Source: Prevotellaceae bacterium UBA1786 (lineage in GTDB: Bacteria; Bacteroidota; Bacteroidia; Bacteroidales; Bacteroidaceae). From it: DNA of 5,215 nt. The position numbers and the translations under genes are program-made. The stretch is taken from positions 3,705 to 8,919 of the forward strand of contig DCGE01000052.1 of NCBI GenBank assembly GCA_002314525.1, in the 5' to 3' direction. Below, piece after piece: positions 1 through 5,215 of the stretch. Within the stretch, counting starts at the first letter, position 1. Every line of letters starts with the position of its first letter. The notes under the pieces were generated by a model. That model did not search any database. It was not told where the DNA came from and saw only the letters and a program-made list of their open reading frames with translations.

Positions 1-270
1 TGCATTATCGTACCCAGCAAACTGAAGACTGTAAGCACCAGTCACATTGAGTTTCCCATCGGTGCCCGACACTGCCGGATTGTAGAACGACTTCATCCTT
101 GTATAGTCCGACCACTGTACGTCCCACTGGGCGAAAGTGTTGACGGTCAGACTGTTGAACGGAACCAATGTGTACGCCAAAAACAGGAGATACAACACAG
201 CATCCCTGCAACAGACAATTGTTATCTGATGACAAGCATCCGATAACCACATCAGTTTCATTCGCTTCAT
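1..270 (-). CDS. PorP/SprF-like type IX secretion outer-membrane protein, N-terminal 90 residues (partial)
   Basis: The frame is open from an ATG at 270 down to base 1 (90 codons, no stop) and continues beyond the left edge. After a hydrophobic stretch at residues 25-37 and a likely signal-peptidase site after Ala47 (TFA-Q), the mature N-terminus reads QWDVQWSDYTRMKSFYNPA and then a GxYxLQFAGYDNA segment at 78-90. This is the order seen at the start of PorP/SprF proteins: a QxDxQ-S-Y motif, FYNPAxxG, then a Y-x-x-Q-(F/W)-x-G-(F/Y) beta-strand. PorP/SprF proteins are outer-membrane beta-barrels of the type IX secretion and gliding machinery. Family membership is inferred from these motifs only; most of the protein lies outside the window. 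The N-region before the hydrophobic core is unusually long (about 24 residues with Cys13, Cys20 and Cys21). Met4 and Met7 are alternative starts. An overlapping frame starting at ATG 274 lacks all these motifs and is a shadow. The gene diverges from tdk. Confidence 0.8.
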   Translation of the reverse strand, partial: MKRMKLMWLSDACHQITIVCCRDAVLYLLFLAYTLVPFNSLTVNTFAQWDVQWSDYTRMKSFYNPAVSGTDGKLNVTGAYSLQFAGYDNA

Positions 271-286
271 ACATTTACAATAACGT

Positions 287-303
287 ATAAAACTAAGTTT
301 TAT
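287..303. repeat. 17-base perfect dyad (8-1-8) upstream of the PorP-like gene
   Basis: ATAAAACT (287-294) and AGTTTTAT (296-303) are exact inverted copies around one base at 295. The dyad covers the candidate -7 element of the leftward gene and lies 17-33 bases upstream of its ATG. A one-base centre suits a DNA-binding dimer better than an RNA hairpin. In such AT-rich DNA it could also be chance. Confidence 0.4.
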
Positions 304-372
304 TATATATTAAGCAGAAAAAATACGATTTTTTTTTGCACGGAATAATTCTTCTATGACAAAACTTTTTCA

Positions 373-380
373 TAACTTTG
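373..380 (+). promoter_or_regulatory. Bacteroidota-type -7 promoter element for tdk
   Basis: TAACTTTG matches the Bacteroidota sigma-ABfr consensus TAnnTTTG exactly and ends 22 bases before the tdk ATG. This would place the transcription start near 387, with a leader of about 15 bases. No convincing -33 TTTG lies at the usual distance (about 19-21 bases upstream); the region around 349-352 is only TTCT. The leader is A-rich (ACCAAAAAGATATT) with no Shine-Dalgarno sequence, as is common in this phylum. Confidence 0.6.
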
Positions 381-402
381 CAATCAGAACCAAAAAGATA
401 TT

Positions 403-987
403 ATGGCAGATCTGTTTTTCAATAATGGGGAGAAAGTCCGTCAGGGGCGAATAGAAGTTATTTGCGGGTCGATGTTCTCAGGTAAGACCGAGGAGCTGAT
501 ACGCAGGATGAAACGTGCGAAATTTGCTCATCAGAAGGTGGAGATATTCAAACCGGCTATCGATGTACGTTATTCTGAGGAGGATGTGGTAACTCACGAG
601 GGGCAGTCGATCAACAGTACTCCTGTTGACAATTCGGGCAGTATTCTGTTGCTCGGTGCCGACTGTGACGTGATAGGAATTGACGAGGCTCAGTTCTTTG
701 ACGAGAACCTGGCGGAGGTGTGCAACGAACTGGCCACCAGAGGTATCCGTGTGATTGCGGCAGGTCTGGATATGGACTTCAAGGGAGTGCCGTTCGGTCC
801 GATGCCTGCCCTGATGGCCATTGCCGACGATGTGACGAAGGTACATGCCATCTGTGTGCGATGCGGTGCGCAGGCCTATGTGTCGCACCGACTGGTGGAT
901 AACGACAAACGGGTACTGCTGGGCGAGGTCAACGAGTACGAACCGCTCTGCCGCGAGTGCTACGAAAAAACAAAGCAGGAATCTTAA
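403..987 (+). CDS. tdk: Thymidine kinase (type II, TK1-like)
   Basis: This 194-residue cytosolic enzyme phosphorylates thymidine to dTMP with ATP, in the pyrimidine salvage pathway. Its length is normal for the bacterial TK1-like family. The Walker A loop GSMFSGKT is at residues 22-29, followed by the family helix [13 protein letters not shown]. The Walker B-like DEAQFF at 94-99 includes the expected catalytic base Glu95. A [15 protein letters not shown] segment lies at 121-135. The structural zinc site is complete: Cys151, Cys154, Cys183 and Cys186. The thymidine-binding lasso lies between the two CxxC pairs ([10 protein letters not shown]). The ATG at 403 is chosen because the product aligns with the usual family N-terminus and a -7 promoter match ends 22 bases upstream. 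The gene stands alone: it diverges from the PorP-like gene and converges with the hydrolase cluster. Its last codons form part of a terminator hairpin. Nothing suggests loss of function. Confidence 0.97.
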   Translation: MADLFFNNGEKVRQGRIEVICGSMFSGKTEELIRRMKRAKFAHQKVEIFKPAIDVRYSEEDVVTHEGQSINSTPVDNSGSILLLGADCDVIGIDEAQFFDENLAEVCNELATRGIRVIAAGLDMDFKGVPFGPMPALMAIADDVTKVHAICVRCGAQAYVSHRLVDNDKRVLLGEVNEYEPLCRECYEKTKQES

Positions 988-1000
988 CGGTTCCTGCTTT
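972..1000. terminator. Probable bidirectional intrinsic terminator between convergent genes
   Basis: A perfect 10-base-pair stem (AAAGCAGGAA at 972-981, TTCCTGCTTT at 991-1000) encloses a 9-base loop. Read on the plus strand it ends in CTTTTTGTT, terminating tdk. Read on the minus strand it is followed by GTTTTTT (from the A-run at 965-970), terminating the hydrolase operon, whose last stop is at 1041-1043. The left arm lies inside the tdk coding sequence and the tdk stop codon falls in the loop. Confidence 0.8.
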
Positions 1001-1040
1001 TTGTTAGGGGCTAGCTAATCAAGATATTCTAGGGTGTGAG

Positions 1041-1934
1041 CTATTTCAGGAGAGCGTTCTTCTCGACTTTCCAGTCTTTGCGCTGGGAGAGACCGCATGG
1101 TTCACCGACGAACATCTTGGCAGCTTCCTTGTCACCCTTGCTCTGCCAGTTGAGCCAGTTGAGGGCTACGACTGAGAACTCACCTCCATGAGGCTGTCCG
1201 TAAGTACCGCCATGACCTACCGGGAAGTTGGCTGCGAATGCAGGTACGTGGTCGATGCGGTGGAAGTCGTCCATGCCGTTGCCGTATGCGATATCCGATT
1301 CGCCGCCGAGGATATAGATGATAGGCACCTTGATTTCCTTGAGCTTAGTCTTAGGAGGCATAGGCATTCCCGGAACAGCACTGCTGCGTCCCTCGTCGTT
1401 GAAGAGTCCGCTGTTGCAGATCATGATGGTGGAGATTCGCTTGTCGGCACAGTTGAAGAGAGTCTGCAGACCACCGCAAGACATACCTGCAGCGGCGATG
1501 TGCTTGACGTCGACCTTCTTGTAGTATGGGCTTTTCTTGTCCTTGTTGACCTTCTCGGCCCAGTCGATGGACTGAATCTGCTGTTCAGTGGTTGACTGAG
1601 GTCCGCGATAGCTATGGCCGTCGATAGGAATGAAGCCTGTAGCCACTACGAGATAGCCGTGAGACGCAATCTCATTAAGGAACTTATAGTGTTCCCACGG
1701 CGAGTTGGTACATGCACCGTTGCCCCATACGAGAACAGGGAGAGGGTTGCTTTCACTGAACTTGCTGAGATCCTGAGGACAGAAGATGGTATGTGCTTCG
1801 AGATCAGCTTCCTCCTTCATGATGGCCTTGTACTTACCTGTACCGCCTTCCTCAACAACCTGCGACTTCTGTGCAGACATTGTCATCGGCATAAAGAGAA
1901 GCATGGCAGCCGCCAAAACGAATTGCTTTCTCAT
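1041..1934 (-). CDS. Exported alpha/beta-hydrolase, probable carbohydrate esterase (family unassigned)
   Basis: The product has 297 residues. A signal peptide covers residues 1-21 (positive MRK, hydrophobic core, cleavage near SA-Q22) and has no lipobox, so the enzyme is probably periplasmic or secreted. The alpha/beta-hydrolase layout is clear: VLVWGNG at 67-73 probably supplies the oxyanion-hole strand-loop, GMSCGG at 150-155 is the nucleophile elbow (Ser152), GGESD at 210-214 gives the probable acid Asp214, and VGHGGTY at 239-245 gives the probable His241. His249 in QPHGG is a less likely alternative. The fold resembles dienelactone-hydrolase, chlorophyllase or cutinase-like esterases, but I cannot assign a CAZy CE family. 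Its start lies three bases after the stop of the upstream esterase (TAA-GAT-ATG), so the two are almost certainly co-transcribed and perhaps translationally coupled. From its neighbours I infer removal of acyl groups from a plant polysaccharide; the substrate is unknown. It is the last gene of the unit, ending just before the shared terminator. Confidence 0.85.
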   Translation of the reverse strand: MRKQFVLAAAMLLFMPMTMSAQKSQVVEEGGTGKYKAIMKEEADLEAHTIFCPQDLSKFSESNPLPVLVWGNGACTNSPWEHYKFLNEIASHGYLVVATGFIPIDGHSYRGPQSTTEQQIQSIDWAEKVNKDKKSPYYKKVDVKHIAAAGMSCGGLQTLFNCADKRISTIMICNSGLFNDEGRSSAVPGMPMPPKTKLKEIKVPIIYILGGESDIAYGNGMDDFHRIDHVPAFAANFPVGHGGTYGQPHGGEFSVVALNWLNWQSKGDKEAAKMFVGEPCGLSQRKDWKVEKNALLK

Positions 1935-1937
1935 ATC

Positions 1938-2897
1938 TTATTTCTTGTTCTTTACCTCGTTGAGGAAGTTGACCATCTTCTGGAGGTTGGCCTCTGAGTA
2001 CATACCCATGCCGTGACCGCCTTCAGGTTCGAGAGTGAGTTCGGTCTTGACACCGGCACCCTTGAGCAAATCATAGAGTTTCTGACCCTGGCAGCAAGGA
2101 ACGATGTTATCCTTCACACCGTGGAAGACGATGAGCGGAACGGTATTCTTGTTTACATAGTATGTAGCACTGAGTGAACGGAACTTGTCAGGCTGCTCTG
2201 AGAGCTTCGCACCACCGAGGAGGTTAGCCTCAGGAGACATCTCACCGAATGACATGTGGTCACCACAATCCATATTTGTGAGGTCGACAGGACCGCTCCA
2301 GTCGCAAGCTGCATTGACGTTGCTGCTTTCCTTGGTGAAGTTACCTACATTGCCTTCAAGATCGAGAGTCTCATTGCCCACCTTAGTGACCTTCATGCCG
2401 TTGGTAGTTGCACAGCAAGAAGAAAGGTGACCGCCAGATGAGAAACCTGAAGTTGCAATGAAGCTTGTGTCGAACTTATACTGCTTTGCATTGCCACGGA
2501 TGAAGCGGATAACAGCCTTGATATCGTTGATCTGTGCAGGCCACTGTGCATCGGAGATAGCACGGTGATTAGGACAAACGACTGCATAACCAGCCTTGAG
2601 GAGTGCACTGACGATAGTACCGAGGTCGGCAGCACCCTTGCTGCTGTTGGAAGACCATGCACTTCCGTAGATGTGAACCACTACAGGGAAGGTCTTTGCA
2701 TCTGACTTCGGAAGATAGATATCACATGTGTGATAAGCTTTGTCGTCACCTGCATAGTTGACATCCTTGAATTCCTGTGAAGTCTCCAATTCTATTTTCG
2801 GCATCTGAAAACCGCCGAATCCACCAAACTGTGCCTGTGCTGTTGTTGCAAACATTGCTCCCGCCAAACCAAGAGCCAAAAAAATCTTTTTGTTCAT
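1938..2897 (-). CDS. Exported BD-FAE-like alpha/beta-hydrolase, probable acetylxylan/feruloyl esterase
   Basis: The product has 319 residues. Its signal peptide is 1-22 (MNKK, hydrophobic core, TTAQA-Q23) with no lipobox. The mature protein begins with a short Gly/Phe run (QFGGFGGF). The catalytic domain spans about 43-316. HIYGSAW at 75-81 sits where related esterases have HGGGW (oxyanion hole). WPAQINDIKAVIRFIRGNA at 119-137 is the typical segment before the nucleophile. GFSSGGH at 151-157 carries Ser153. HGVKDNIVP at 259-267 carries Asp263, and GGHGMGM at 293-299 carries His295, so the Ser-Asp-His triad is complete. This pattern fits the BD-FAE-type (COG0657/esterase-lipase) carbohydrate esterases that remove acetyl or feruloyl groups from xylan. 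The bond cleaved is inferred from neighbours. There are eight cysteines, including vicinal pairs 161-162 and 268-269 close to the active-site loops. The gene lies 36 bases after the GH43 stop and 3 bases before the next esterase. Confidence 0.88.
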   Translation of the reverse strand: MNKKIFLALGLAGAMFATTAQAQFGGFGGFQMPKIELETSQEFKDVNYAGDDKAYHTCDIYLPKSDAKTFPVVVHIYGSAWSSNSSKGAADLGTIVSALLKAGYAVVCPNHRAISDAQWPAQINDIKAVIRFIRGNAKQYKFDTSFIATSGFSSGGHLSSCCATTNGMKVTKVGNETLDLEGNVGNFTKESSNVNAACDWSGPVDLTNMDCGDHMSFGEMSPEANLLGGAKLSEQPDKFRSLSATYYVNKNTVPLIVFHGVKDNIVPCCQGQKLYDLLKGAGVKTELTLEPEGGHGMGMYSEANLQKMVNFLNEVKNKK

Positions 2898-2933
2898 AAT
2901 GTGTTGTATTTAAAAAGTGAAAGAATAAATATC

Positions 2934-4292
2934 CTATTTTTGAGCTAAACCTTTGCTGACCGTCCACCAGTCGAAGTCGAAGGCTTCGGTCTTAAGGGAA
3001 GTACGGAAGATGAGATAGAGGTCGTGGATGCCTGAGAGAGTGTCGACAAGTTTACATTCTCTTGTGGCCCAACGAAGATACCCGCCAGTGCAGTTGACTT
3101 CGCAGGTTCCGATAACACGGCCATTGAGGTCGTCGATGCGAAGTTCGATGCGGCCATCCCTATACATTGACGCAACCTGAGCCTTGAAGGTCTTAGGTCC
3201 CATGTCCTTTCCGAAATCCACGTTGGCCACCTTGATGAAGTCACCGTCGTTGATATCGGTTACATAGATGCCTGTCTTCTGGTCCTTCTTGGTTTTCAGT
3301 CCGTCACTCCAGCAGATGGTCTCAGCCTCAACACGTTTGTAAGGGTCGAGTGTAGCGAGGGGCTGAATATGATGTTCGTCGAAATAAGGTACCTCAGCTA
3401 TCGTCCCGTCCTTGGCATACTGGATTTCAGCCACACCGACTGACCGGCGTTCGGCATGAAGGTCACTGATACGGCGGAAAAGGTCATAGTTGAGTCCAAA
3501 GACGTAGCTGTGGCCTTTATAGTCGATGATTCCAGGATGGTTGCCTCGTGTCTTCGGAGTACGTGCCATGATGGCATTTGCCTTTGTCCAAGGACCGAGA
3601 GGTGACTTGCTCATACCGTAGCTGATACCCTCAGGACAGCAGGTAGAAGCATAAGCCAGATAATAGTATTTGCCACGCTTGTAGAACCAAGGGCCTTCCT
3701 GATAGTCCTCAGGACGTGTCTCGTGTTTCATGATGCCATTGGTACCGAACGACTTGTCGATGCTGATCATATCGCGGTTGAGTTTGGCACAATAGAGGTT
3801 AGGGTTGCCCCAGTACATATAAGCCTGTCCGTCGTCGTCGATCCACACCGTAGGGTCGATATCGTCCCAGTGTTCACGCTGCCATACGATAGGTTCACCG
3901 ATTGGGTCCTTGAATGGACCGTAAGGAGAGTCGGCAACAAGGACACCGATTCCGTGACCATGAAGAGGGCAGTACATGAACCACTTGCCGTCACGTTCGA
4001 TGACCTGAAGAGCCCATGCCCCGTTGTCACGTGAACGCCATTTGAAGTCTTTGGTCGATGCCACTGCACCATGATCGGTCCAGTTGACCATGTCGGTAGA
4101 GGTATAGAGCAGCCAGTCGTACATCTCGAAATTCTGGGCATAATCCTCGTCATGAGTGGTGTAGAGGTACACTGTATCGCCATGAACATAAGGTGCCGGA
4201 TCGGCTGTGTATTTAGTCTGGATAATAGGATTCTGTGCTACGGCGAAAACCGAAACAGCAGACAAGGTCAATAATAAGATAGTTTTTTTCAT
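2934..4292 (-). CDS. GH43 glycoside hydrolase with C-terminal CBM6 (arabinofuranosidase/xylosidase type)
   Basis: The product has 452 residues. A signal peptide covers 1-19 (MKKT, hydrophobic core, AVA-Q20) and lacks a lipobox, so a periplasmic or secreted enzyme is expected. A five-bladed GH43 propeller runs from about 21 to 315. It shows the family's three acidic residues in order: Asp31 in YTADPAP (general base), Asp146 in DDIDPTVWIDDDG (pKa modulator) and Glu199 in YQEGPW (general acid). The conserved GNHPG follows at 250-254. Residues 320-447 (RVEAET, then GDFIKVANVDFG, ending FDFDWWTVS) form a CBM6 carbohydrate-binding module. GH43 plus CBM6 starting NPIIQTKYTADPAP resembles XynD/AXH-m2,3-type arabinoxylan arabinofuranohydrolases. 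Beta-xylosidase is the main alternative, and I do not assign a subfamily. The gene follows the GH127-type gene after 97 bases, where a good promoter match lies, and precedes two esterases. All catalytic residues are present. Confidence 0.93.
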   Translation of the reverse strand: MKKTILLLTLSAVSVFAVAQNPIIQTKYTADPAPYVHGDTVYLYTTHDEDYAQNFEMYDWLLYTSTDMVNWTDHGAVASTKDFKWRSRDNGAWALQVIERDGKWFMYCPLHGHGIGVLVADSPYGPFKDPIGEPIVWQREHWDDIDPTVWIDDDGQAYMYWGNPNLYCAKLNRDMISIDKSFGTNGIMKHETRPEDYQEGPWFYKRGKYYYLAYASTCCPEGISYGMSKSPLGPWTKANAIMARTPKTRGNHPGIIDYKGHSYVFGLNYDLFRRISDLHAERRSVGVAEIQYAKDGTIAEVPYFDEHHIQPLATLDPYKRVEAETICWSDGLKTKKDQKTGIYVTDINDGDFIKVANVDFGKDMGPKTFKAQVASMYRDGRIELRIDDLNGRVIGTCEVNCTGGYLRWATRECKLVDTLSGIHDLYLIFRTSLKTEAFDFDWWTVSKGLAQK

Positions 4293-4312
4293 TGGTTATT
4301 TTTTTGAGTCCG

Positions 4313-4342
4313 CAAATTTAACGATATCAAATGAGATGCAAT
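4313..4342 (-). promoter_or_regulatory. Probable Bacteroidota-type promoter upstream of the GH43 gene
   Basis: On the minus strand, TAAATTTG (4320-4313) matches the -7 consensus TAnnTTTG exactly. ATTG (4342-4339), one base off the -33 TTTG, lies 18 bases upstream. The -7 element ends 20 bases before the GH43 ATG, which implies a leader of about 15 bases that is A-rich (CAAAAAAATAACC). The geometry is nearly the same as at tdk. No hairpin terminator is visible in the 97-base gap, so this would be an internal promoter added to read-through from the GH127-type gene. Confidence 0.55.
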
Positions 4343-4389
4343 GTCAATAACGTAACAAATAATGTAGAAAAACAGATTTTGGCTATTTC

Positions 4390-5215
4390 TTACTTGCCGT
4401 CGGACAAGAGGCGTACATAATAAAGACCCGGACAGAGGGTTGAGCTATCAGCCTCAATACGGAATACTACATCAGCTTTCAGTCCGTCCTTTCCGTCTGA
4501 AATGACATTGTCAGGCAACTGGTATTCCATGTTGAAGAAACCATTGTCGTCGGCTGTAGCAAGACGTCCTGGTACGCTTATCTTCCCGATTTCCACGCCG
4601 TTGGCATAGATTGTGGCACGGCGTCCACGGTCGGATGTGATGAAACGGCACATGATGGAGTAAGGCGAGTGGGCAAAACGGAACTCCTTACTACGGGCTG
4701 ACTCAGGAATGGCCAGAGTGTACTGGATGAATCCCCCTCGCTGAGCGTCGCGGTAGAACTCTCCACGGTAGTTGCCTTTCGTAGAACCTTCAGAGAACTG
4801 CATCTTATGACCTGCCTCACTCTGTTGTTCACCAGTTCCGACAAAGTCGAGTGTGCGACGTTCCAGTTTCTCCTTCTCTGCTTCCTGCTTGTAAATATCG
4901 CTCTGCTCAAAGTCCTTCGCATTCTGCTGATACCAATAAATGATGTAGCGGTCGTGATGGGTGGAGAAGAAAGGCTGGAGTTTCAGTGACTTCGCACCGC
5001 TCCACTTCCCCTTGACATTGCTCAGGTCGATGGAGAACTCCATGTCGCCCGTCTTACGGATAAGGTCGAGAGCGTTTCCGCGATCACATATTAAAAGAGG
5101 TGAGGTGATGAGACGCTTGCTTGTTCCACGACTACCAGGAGCATGGTCCATACGGCCTTCGCCTGCATATTCATTCTGGAGGTCTTTGGCACCGGTCTTT
5201 GCTGCAAGGAGAATA
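4390..5215 (-). CDS. GH127-type glycoside hydrolase, C-terminal 274 residues (partial)
   Basis: The frame is open from the stop at 4390 to the right edge, so the Met at 5151 is internal, not a start. The visible part begins ILLAAKTG, then AGEGRMDH at 17-24, and LQPFFSTHHDRYIIYW near 79-94. These match the end of the GH127 (DUF1680) region, where relatives read PxLLAAKTG and LxPFYxxHDxRYxxYW. A charged linker follows (about 100-120), then a beta-rich accessory domain at about 121-274 with GEQQ, RDAQRGGFIQYTL and a final GLYYVRLL, like the C-terminal domain (DUF6805 type) of many Bacteroidota GH127 enzymes. Known GH127 members are beta-L-arabinofuranosidases, but the family and its relatives (GH146) are diverse. 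The catalytic Glu and Cys and the zinc site lie upstream, outside the window, so activity cannot be judged. The signal peptide is also outside. It is probably the first visible gene of the four-gene unit. Confidence 0.85.
   Translation of the reverse strand, partial: ILLAAKTGAKDLQNEYAGEGRMDHAPGSRGTSKRLITSPLLICDRGNALDLIRKTGDMEFSIDLSNVKGKWSGAKSLKLQPFFSTHHDRYIIYWYQQNAKDFEQSDIYKQEAEKEKLERRTLDFVGTGEQQSEAGHKMQFSEGSTKGNYRGEFYRDAQRGGFIQYTLAIPESARSKEFRFAHSPYSIMCRFITSDRGRRATIYANGVEIGKISVPGRLATADDNGFFNMEYQLPDNVISDGKDGLKADVVFRIEADSSTLCPGLYYVRLLSDGK

Larger units (their letters stand above)
271..402. promoter_or_regulatory. Divergent intergenic promoter region (PorP-like gene / tdk)
   Basis: This 132-base gap is strongly AT-rich and holds no gene. 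It contains a 17-base perfect dyad at 287-303, an A6 run (318-323) followed by a T9 run (329-337), and the tdk promoter match at 373-380. It must hold the start signals for both divergent genes. For the leftward gene the only candidate -7 element I see is TAGTTTTA on the minus strand (295-288), one mismatch from TAnnTTTG and 17 bases from the ATG. That element is weakly supported. Confidence 0.6.

Noticed and set aside
5..274. Minus-strand 89-residue ORF starting at ATG 274
   Set aside because: It overlaps the PorP-like frame, has no recognisable motif, and is explained as a shadow of the real gene starting at 270.
318..337. A6/T9 tract as an intrinsic terminator
   Set aside because: It has no GC-containing stem and lies between divergent gene starts, where no transcript is expected to end; it is better viewed as an AT-rich promoter-proximal tract.
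478..888. 136-residue antisense ORF inside tdk
   Set aside because: The tdk frame is fully explained by family motifs; the antisense translation has no domain-like pattern and no start signals of its own.
1188..1997. Plus-strand ORFs of 127 and 135 residues opposite the esterases
   Set aside because: They lie antisense to genes with complete catalytic triads and signal peptides, and their translations are low in recognisable motifs.
2793..2831. Gly/Phe run (QFGGFGGF) after the esterase signal peptide as a functional repeat
   Set aside because: It has only two GGF units, too short to call a repeat domain; it is probably a flexible mature N-terminus.
4390..4460. Possible type IX secretion C-terminal sorting signal at the end of the GH127-type protein (GLYYVRLLSDGK)
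   Set aside because: It superficially resembles the GxYxVR end of sorting domains, but the same ending is normal for the C-terminal accessory domain of GH127 enzymes, and the other sorting motifs are not seen. The esterases and GH43 also lack such a domain.
4390..5151. Complete 253-residue protein starting at Met 5151
   Set aside because: The frame stays open to the window edge, and residues upstream of that Met (ILLAAKTG, AGEGR) match conserved GH127 sequence, so the Met is internal.

Overview
The window looks like chromosomal DNA of a gut- or rumen-type Bacteroidota, most likely Prevotella or a close relative. This rests on Bacteroidota-type promoter elements (TAnnTTTG), A-rich rather than Shine-Dalgarno leaders, a Bacteroidetes-style thymidine kinase, a PorP/SprF-type secretion protein, and a polysaccharide-utilisation style enzyme cluster. 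The genus is an inference from protein style, not from a marker gene.

Layout. (1) Bases 1-270, minus strand: the first 90 codons of a PorP/SprF-like outer-membrane protein of the type IX secretion system, running off the left edge. (2) Bases 271-402: a short AT-rich divergent promoter region. (3) Bases 403-987, plus strand: a complete thymidine kinase (tdk). A hairpin at 972-1000 overlaps its last codons and is placed to terminate transcription from both directions. (4) Bases 1041-5215, minus strand: four genes in a row, read from right to left. They are the C-terminal part of a GH127-type glycoside hydrolase (cut by the right edge), a GH43 enzyme with a C-terminal CBM6, a BD-FAE-like carbohydrate esterase, and a second exported alpha/beta-hydrolase. 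The gaps are 97, 36 and 3 bases.

How they fit together. The four right-hand genes look like one transcription unit for breaking down a branched, esterified plant polysaccharide. Arabinoxylan is the best guess: GH43-CBM6 and GH127 would remove arabinose or xylose side groups and the two esterases would remove acetyl, feruloyl or other acyl groups. The three visible N-termini carry ordinary signal peptides with no lipobox, so these enzymes are probably periplasmic or released. A good promoter match in the 97-base gap suggests the GH43-esterase-esterase part may also be transcribed on its own. No SusC/SusD pair, sensor or transporter is visible. tdk and the PorP-like gene are ordinary core genes that happen to border the cluster.

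I see no RNA gene, mobile element, CRISPR array or clearly new system. The most useful points are the edge-truncated PorP-like gene that a simple ORF scan misses, the second esterase of unclear family, the bidirectional terminator, and the promoter-like sites.
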